Origin: an uncultured Clostridia bacterium
GTDB taxonomy: Bacteria; Bacillota; Clostridia; Christensenellales; Borkfalkiaceae
Direction of reading: 5' to 3'
NCBI GenBank assembly: GCA_947624005.1
Contig: CANQHV010000002.1
Location: 62,001-126,000 of the forward strand
Length of the DNA: 64,000 nt
Of the stretch, positions 59,097 to 64,000 are shown in pieces (positions within the stretch are counted from its first letter, which is position 1; each line of letters begins with the position of its first letter). Made by a program: the position numbers and the translations under genes. Below the pieces are notes generated by a model. The model was given only the letters and a program-made list of their open reading frames with translations, was not told the origin of the DNA and ran no database searches.

Positions 59097-60818
59097 ATGA
59101 GAAAACTTCTGAAATATCTCAAACATTATAAATTACAGACGGCGCTCGCACCTCTTTTCAAGCTGTTCGAGGCGATTTTGGAACTTATCGTTCCACTTGT
59201 CGTCGCCGCGATAATCGACAACGGCATAAACGGCGGAAAGGGCACGGGTTACATCGTCGGAATGTGCGGCGTTCTTGTCGCGCTCGGCGTAATAGGTCTT
59301 GTAAGCGCGGTTGCCGCGCAATACTTCGCCGCGCGCGCCGCTGTGGGATTTTCAAAAGAACTGCGCGGCGACCTTTTCCGTAAAATGCAGTCGCTTTCCT
59401 ATGCGCAGATTGACAATATCGGTACGTCAAGAATGATTACCCGAATGACAAGCGACGTCAATCAGATTCAGTCGGGCGTAAATATGGTTTTAAGACTTTT
59501 TTTGCGCTCGCCGTTTATCGTATTCGGCGCAATGATAATGGCGTTGATAATATCGCTTTCGATAGGGGGCGTGTTCGCGGCTATTATTTTCGGGCTTTGC
59601 GTAGTAGTGTTCGGTATAATGCTTATATGCATACCGCTTTATAAAAAAAGTCAGGCTAAACTCGACCTCGTTACGCAATCTACAAGGGAATCGCTTACGG
59701 GAGCAAGAGTTTTGCGGGCGTTCTGTAAGGAAGAAGACGAGATTAAATCGTACAACGAAAGAAACGACGGGCTTTGCCGTTCCCAAAAATTCGTCGGCGC
59801 GATTTCCGCGCTTATGAATCCGCTTACCTATGCGGTTATAAACGTAGGCATAATAGTCGTTTTGTATATGGGCGGTTTGCAGGTTTCCGCGGGTTCGCTT
59901 ACTCAGGGTCAGGTTGTCGCGCTGTACAACTATATGTCGCAGATTTTGGTCGAGCTTGTAAAGCTGGCAAACCTTATAATAACGATTACCCGTTCTTTTG
60001 CGTGCGCGGGGAGGGTGAGCGAGATTCTCGAAATGCAACCGTCGCTTAATCACGGGCTTGCGCAAAAAGCCGACGGCGGACATTTTATCGAATTCAGAAA
60101 CGTATGCGCAAATTACGGACAGGCTCCCGTAGACGCTTTAAGCGAAGTTTCCTTTACGGCAGAGCGCGGCGAAACGATAGGAATAATAGGCGGCACGGGC
60201 GCGGGGAAAACCACGCTTGTTAATATGATACCGCACTTTTACGACTGTAAGTCGGGCGAAGTGCTTATAGACGGCGTAAACGTCAACGCGGTCGGCGACG
60301 AAAAACTTCGCGAAATGTGCGGGGTGGTGCCGCAACGCGCCGTGCTTTTCAAGGGCACTATACGCGATAACCTTAAATGGGGCAACGGAAACGCGACCGA
60401 CGAAGAACTGATGCGCGCAATAGACGTGGCGCAAGCCGCCGACGTAATAAATTCCAAACAAAACGGGCTTGACGAAGAGGTTGAACAGGGTGGCAAAAAT
60501 TTTTCGGGCGGGCAAAGACAGCGGCTTACGATTGCGCGCGCGCTCGTTAAAAATCCCGAAATTTTAATCCTCGACGACAGCGCGTCCGCGCTCGACTACG
60601 CTACCGACGCGCGTTTAAGAAAGGCTTTGTCCGGTCTTGAAAACAACCCTACGGTATTTATCGTGTCACAGCGCACGTCGTCAATCCGTCACGCTGATAA
60701 AATTATCGTCCTTGACGGCGGTAAAATGGTGGGCGTCGGCGCGCACGAAGAACTTCTGAAAACGTGCCCGCTGTACGGCGAAATACATTATTCGCAGTTC
60801 GAAAAGGAGGGAGCGTAA
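59097..60818 (+). CDS. ABC exporter half, degenerate-site subunit
   Basis: 573 residues. Six-helix transmembrane domain (about 15-320) plus an ATPase domain: Walker A GGTGAGKTT, signature FSGGQRQRLTIARAL, Walker B LILDDSASALD. The usual catalytic Glu is Asp, as in the inactive-site half of heterodimeric exporters (TM287, BmrC). It abuts the second half with no gap, so they form a heterodimer. The substrate is unknown. Confidence 0.92.
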   Translation: MRKLLKYLKHYKLQTALAPLFKLFEAILELIVPLVVAAIIDNGINGGKGTGYIVGMCGVLVALGVIGLVSAVAAQYFAARAAVGFSKELRGDLFRKMQSLSYAQIDNIGTSRMITRMTSDVNQIQSGVNMVLRLFLRSPFIVFGAMIMALIISLSIGGVFAAIIFGLCVVVFGIMLICIPLYKKSQAKLDLVTQSTRESLTGARVLRAFCKEEDEIKSYNERNDGLCRSQKFVGAISALMNPLTYAVINVGIIVVLYMGGLQVSAGSLTQGQVVALYNYMSQILVELVKLANLIITITRSFACAGRVSEILEMQPSLNHGLAQKADGGHFIEFRNVCANYGQAPVDALSEVSFTAERGETIGIIGGTGAGKTTLVNMIPHFYDCKSGEVLIDGVNVNAVGDEKLREMCGVVPQRAVLFKGTIRDNLKWGNGNATDEELMRAIDVAQAADVINSKQNGLDEEVEQGGKNFSGGQRQRLTIARALVKNPEILILDDSASALDYATDARLRKALSGLENNPTVFIVSQRTSSIRHADKIIVLDGGKMVGVGAHEELLKTCPLYGEIHYSQFEKEGA

Positions 60819-62591
60819 ATGGCAACCTCGCAGAAAAGTATTCTCCGCCGCATATTAAAACAGCTTAAAGGCTACGGATTTTGGATTGCGCTGACCGTGA
60901 TTTTGGCAATAATAACGGTCGCGGGCAACCTGATTGTTCCCATTTTCTTCGGGCGCACGGTAAATCTGATTGTAGGCAAAAACGCCGTTGATTTCGACAA
61001 AATGGCGCAATATTTCGTTATTATCGGCGCAATTATAGGCATTACGATTATCTCGCAGTGGCTGATGGGCGTAGTAAATAACAAAATTACCTATAACGTC
61101 GTAAAAGATATCCGCGAAGAAGCGTTTGCAAATTTACAGCGGCTTCCGCTGAAATTTATAGACAGTCGTTCTTACGGCGACGTGGTAAGCCGCAATATCG
61201 CCGATGTAGACCAATTTGCCGACGGGCTTTTAATGGGGTTCACGCAACTGTTTACGGGAGTTCTTACAATAATCGGCACGCTTGTGCTGATGCTGATAAT
61301 CAATTGGATTATCGCGCTTGTCGTGTTTGTTTTGACTCCGCTTTCGCTGTTCGTCGCGAAGTTTATCGCAACGCACACATATTCTATGTTTAAAAAATCA
61401 AGCGAAATCCGAGGCGAACAGACTGCGTTTATCGAAGAAATGGTGGGCAATCTGAAAGTCGTGCAGGCGTTCGCGCACGAGGACGAAAACGAGCAGAAGT
61501 TCGACGAAATAAACGAACGGCTTACTTCCGCGTCGCTTAAATCTGTTTTCTATTCTTCGCTTACCAACCCTTGTACGCGCTTTGTGAACGCGTTGGTATA
61601 CGCGGCGGTTGCGCTTTCGGGCGCTCTTATGCTGATAACTATGGCGGACGGCGGGGCGCAAATTCTTGCGGGCGCTTTCGATGTGGGGCTTTTAACTACT
61701 TTGCTGGCTTACGCAAACCAATATACAAAGCCTTTTAACGAAATTTCGGGCGTGGTGACCGAGTTGCAGAACGCGATTGCGTGCGCGGGCAGAATTTACG
61801 AACTTATCGACGAGCCGCCGCAAAAACCCGATTCGCCCGACGCGGTGCGACTTGAAGATATACGCGGCGAGGTCAAATTCGACAACGTATGCTTTTCGTA
61901 CGCCGAAGACAGAAAGCTTATCGAAAATCTGAACGTCGCCGCAAAAGCGGGGCAGAGGGTGGCGATAGTCGGTCCGACAGGTTGCGGCAAGACCACGCTT
62001 ATCAATCTTTTAATGAGGTTTTACGAACCCGATTCGGGCAAAATTACGGTGGACGGCAACGATATTTTAAACGTTACCCGCAAATCTCTCCGCGAAAATT
62101 ACGGTATGGTTTTGCAGGACGTCTGGCTTAAAAGCGGCACAATCAAAGAAAATATCGCCCTCGGGAAACCCGACGCCTCCGACGACGAAATTATCGCGGC
62201 GGCGAAAGCGGCGCGCGCGCACAACTTTATAATGCAGACGCCCGACGGTTACGATACGGTGATAAACGAAGAGGGCGGCAACCTTTCGCAGGGACAGAAA
62301 CAGCTTTTAAGCATAACGCGGATAATGCTGTGTCTGCCGCCGATGCTTATTCTCGACGAGGCGACTTCGTCCATCGATACGCGCACGGAAATTGAAATTC
62401 AGAAAGCGTTTTCGCGCCTTATGCAGGGGCGGACGAGCTTTATTGTCGCGCACCGACTTTCGACCGTCAAAGAGGCGGATTTGATTCTTGTAATGAACGA
62501 CGGCAAGATAGTCGAGCAGGGCGTACATTCCGAACTTTTAAAACTCGGCGGGTTTTACAGTAAACTGTATAACAGCCAATTTGCAATATAA
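60819..62591 (+). CDS. ABC exporter half, catalytic-site subunit
   Basis: 590 residues. Six transmembrane helices, Walker A GPTGCGKTT, signature LSQGQKQLLSITRIM, and Walker B LILDEATSSID with the catalytic Glu; H-loop IVAHRLS. The canonical Walker B complements the degenerate one in the partner. Start ATG immediately follows the partner's stop after GGAGG. Confidence 0.93.
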   Translation: MATSQKSILRRILKQLKGYGFWIALTVILAIITVAGNLIVPIFFGRTVNLIVGKNAVDFDKMAQYFVIIGAIIGITIISQWLMGVVNNKITYNVVKDIREEAFANLQRLPLKFIDSRSYGDVVSRNIADVDQFADGLLMGFTQLFTGVLTIIGTLVLMLIINWIIALVVFVLTPLSLFVAKFIATHTYSMFKKSSEIRGEQTAFIEEMVGNLKVVQAFAHEDENEQKFDEINERLTSASLKSVFYSSLTNPCTRFVNALVYAAVALSGALMLITMADGGAQILAGAFDVGLLTTLLAYANQYTKPFNEISGVVTELQNAIACAGRIYELIDEPPQKPDSPDAVRLEDIRGEVKFDNVCFSYAEDRKLIENLNVAAKAGQRVAIVGPTGCGKTTLINLLMRFYEPDSGKITVDGNDILNVTRKSLRENYGMVLQDVWLKSGTIKENIALGKPDASDDEIIAAAKAARAHNFIMQTPDGYDTVINEEGGNLSQGQKQLLSITRIMLCLPPMLILDEATSSIDTRTEIEIQKAFSRLMQGRTSFIVAHRLSTVKEADLILVMNDGKIVEQGVHSELLKLGGFYSKLYNSQFAI

Positions 62592-62610
62592 ATCTTAAAC
62601 GAGGAAAAAT

Positions 62611-64000
62611 ATGTTACAGGTCAACAACGTTTCGCTTCAATACGGAAGCAAAAAGCTGTTTGAGGAAGTCAACCTCAAATTTACAAAGGGCAACTGTTAC
62701 GGTATTATCGGCGCAAACGGCGCGGGTAAGTCTACTTTTTTAAAAGTTTTAAGCGGCGAAATCGAACCTAATAAGGGCGACGTAACGCTTGACAAGACCG
62801 AAAGAATGTCCGTTTTGCAACAGAACCAGAACGCTTTCGACAACGTGAACGTTCTGCGCGCCGTTATGCTCGGGCACAAGCGCCTTGTCGATATAATGGA
62901 CGAAAAAGACGCGCTGTATGCAAAACCCGATTTTTCGGACGAGGACGGCGTGCGCGCAAGCGAACTCGAAAGCGAATTTGCCGAACTCGGCGGATGGGAA
63001 GCGGAGTACGAGGCGCAAACTCTTCTCAACGAGCTCGATATAGGCGAAGAATTTTATTATACGAAGATGTCTGACCTCGACGCCAAGCGTAAAGTCAAAG
63101 TGCTGCTGGCGCAGGCGCTTTTCGGCAACCCCGACGTATTACTGCTTGACGAGCCGACGAACAACCTCGACATAAAGACGACGCGCTGGCTTGAAAATTA
63201 TCTTCTCGACTTCGAAAATACCATAATTATCGTTTCGCATAACAGACACTTTCTGAATAAAGTTTGTACGCATATCTGCGATGTGGACTACGGTAAAATC
63301 TCAATGACTTTGGGTAACTACGATTTCTGGTACGAAACGAGCCAGCTCATTGCCCGTCAGCAACGCGACCAGAACAAAAAGAACGAACAGCGTGCGAAAG
63401 AACTTCAAGACTTTATCGCCCGTTTTGCCGCCAACGCGTCAAAATCGCGGCAGGCGACTTCGAGGAAGAAAGAGCTTGAAAAACTTACAATTGCCGACTT
63501 TAAACCGTCGCTCAGAAAATACCCGTTTATCGACTTCAAATTCGAACGCGAAATAGGCAACGATATTCTGATGGTGGAAGGACTTACCAAAAAAGGATTT
63601 TTCGAGGACGTGTCGTTTACCGTGCAGAAAGACGAAAAAATAGGTATCGTAAGCGACAAAAGTACGGTAATTTCCATGCTTTACGATATTCTTGCGGGAA
63701 AAGTTCAGCCCGATTCGGGTACGGTAAAGTGGGGCAAGACCATTTCGGTCAGCTACTTCCCCGAAAACAACTCGGAGTATTTCCAAGGGTGCGATTTGTC
63801 GCTTGTGGATTGGCTTAGCCAATTTTCGAAAGACCATTACGAAGAGTACCTGCGCGGCTGGCTGGGCAGAATGCTTTTTTCGGGCGAAGAGGCTTTAAAA
63901 CAGGCAAAAGTCCTTTCGGGCGGCGAGAAAGTAAGGTGTATGCTTGCCAAAATGATGCTCGAAGGCAGTAATTTTCTGATTTTCGACGAGCCGACAAACC
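62611..64000 (+). CDS. ABC-F ATPase (3' end cut by window)
   Basis: At least 463 residues; no stop before the window ends. Two ABC domains without membrane helices joined by a charged linker (QRDQNKKNEQRAKELQDFIA), so an ABC-F ribosome-associated factor of the YbiT/YkpA type. The first domain has Walker A GANGAGKST, a degenerate signature and Walker B LLLDEPTNNLD. The second has a degenerate Walker A (IVSDKSTVIS) but signature LSGGEKVRC and Walker B FDEPTN. Start after GAGGAAAAAT. Roles in the family range from translation control to antibiotic protection. Confidence 0.88.
   Translation, partial: MLQVNNVSLQYGSKKLFEEVNLKFTKGNCYGIIGANGAGKSTFLKVLSGEIEPNKGDVTLDKTERMSVLQQNQNAFDNVNVLRAVMLGHKRLVDIMDEKDALYAKPDFSDEDGVRASELESEFAELGGWEAEYEAQTLLNELDIGEEFYYTKMSDLDAKRKVKVLLAQALFGNPDVLLLDEPTNNLDIKTTRWLENYLLDFENTIIIVSHNRHFLNKVCTHICDVDYGKISMTLGNYDFWYETSQLIARQQRDQNKKNEQRAKELQDFIARFAANASKSRQATSRKKELEKLTIADFKPSLRKYPFIDFKFEREIGNDILMVEGLTKKGFFEDVSFTVQKDEKIGIVSDKSTVISMLYDILAGKVQPDSGTVKWGKTISVSYFPENNSEYFQGCDLSLVDWLSQFSKDHYEEYLRGWLGRMLFSGEEALKQAKVLSGGEKVRCMLAKMMLEGSNFLIFDEPTN

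Overview
The window reads as chromosomal DNA of an anaerobic, monoderm, clostridia-like bacterium (Bacillota). I infer this from AGGAGG-type ribosome sites, near-consensus sigma-A promoters with 17-bp spacers, lipoproteins with lipoboxes, a reverse rubrerythrin, ilvA-ridA, a MobV-type mobilisable element and the absence of respiratory or outer-membrane genes. Christensenellales or a relative is plausible, but I cannot prove the taxon without a search.

Layout. 1-6.4 kb is a tightly packed housekeeping run (nrnA end, truB, ribF, endonuclease IV-like, M24 peptidase, efp, dtd, MBL hydrolase, DUF5662). 6.4-13 kb holds a ferritin-like protein, tRNA-Gly with an unusual palindromic tail, a large lipoprotein with Cys-pair repeats and leucine-rich repeats, a histidine phosphatase and tcdA. 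13-24.8 kb is an envelope/regulatory block: a MATE pump behind an apparent attenuator, a two-component system whose kinase is frameshifted in a T8 run, and divergently a 1,849-residue surface protein. That protein's promoter region has a tandem 11-mer operator, and its ribosome site is a G10 tract. A Glu-rich membrane protein follows.

25.2-35.3 kb is an integrated element bounded by a 24-bp direct repeat that is the 3' end of tRNA-Pro. It carries pstS, a fused pstC-pstA, pstB, phoB and phoR, an NTF2-like/HxlR divergent pair, a candidate small RNA, a MobV-type oriT, a decayed MobV relaxase and a tyrosine integrase next to the tRNA. 35.5-64 kb returns to chromosome: mntP, murG, fba, gap, ychF, argS, reverse rubrerythrin, degV, ilvA-ridA, a sugar isomerase/kinase pair, tRNA-Ser, a TetR-ABC operon, an M29 aminopeptidase, an RlmI-like methyltransferase, a heterodimeric ABC exporter and an unfinished ABC-F gene.

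The most unusual signal is a shared architecture downstream of the tRNA genes. After tRNA-Gly, and after the displaced 3' end of tRNA-Pro, there is a hairpin, an inverted copy of the tRNA T-arm, nested palindromes, a direct copy of the tRNA 3' end, and a terminator. tRNA-Ser has the hairpin and a short inverted T-arm copy. This may be a small tRNA-targeting repeat family or an RNA that pairs with the tRNA 3' end.
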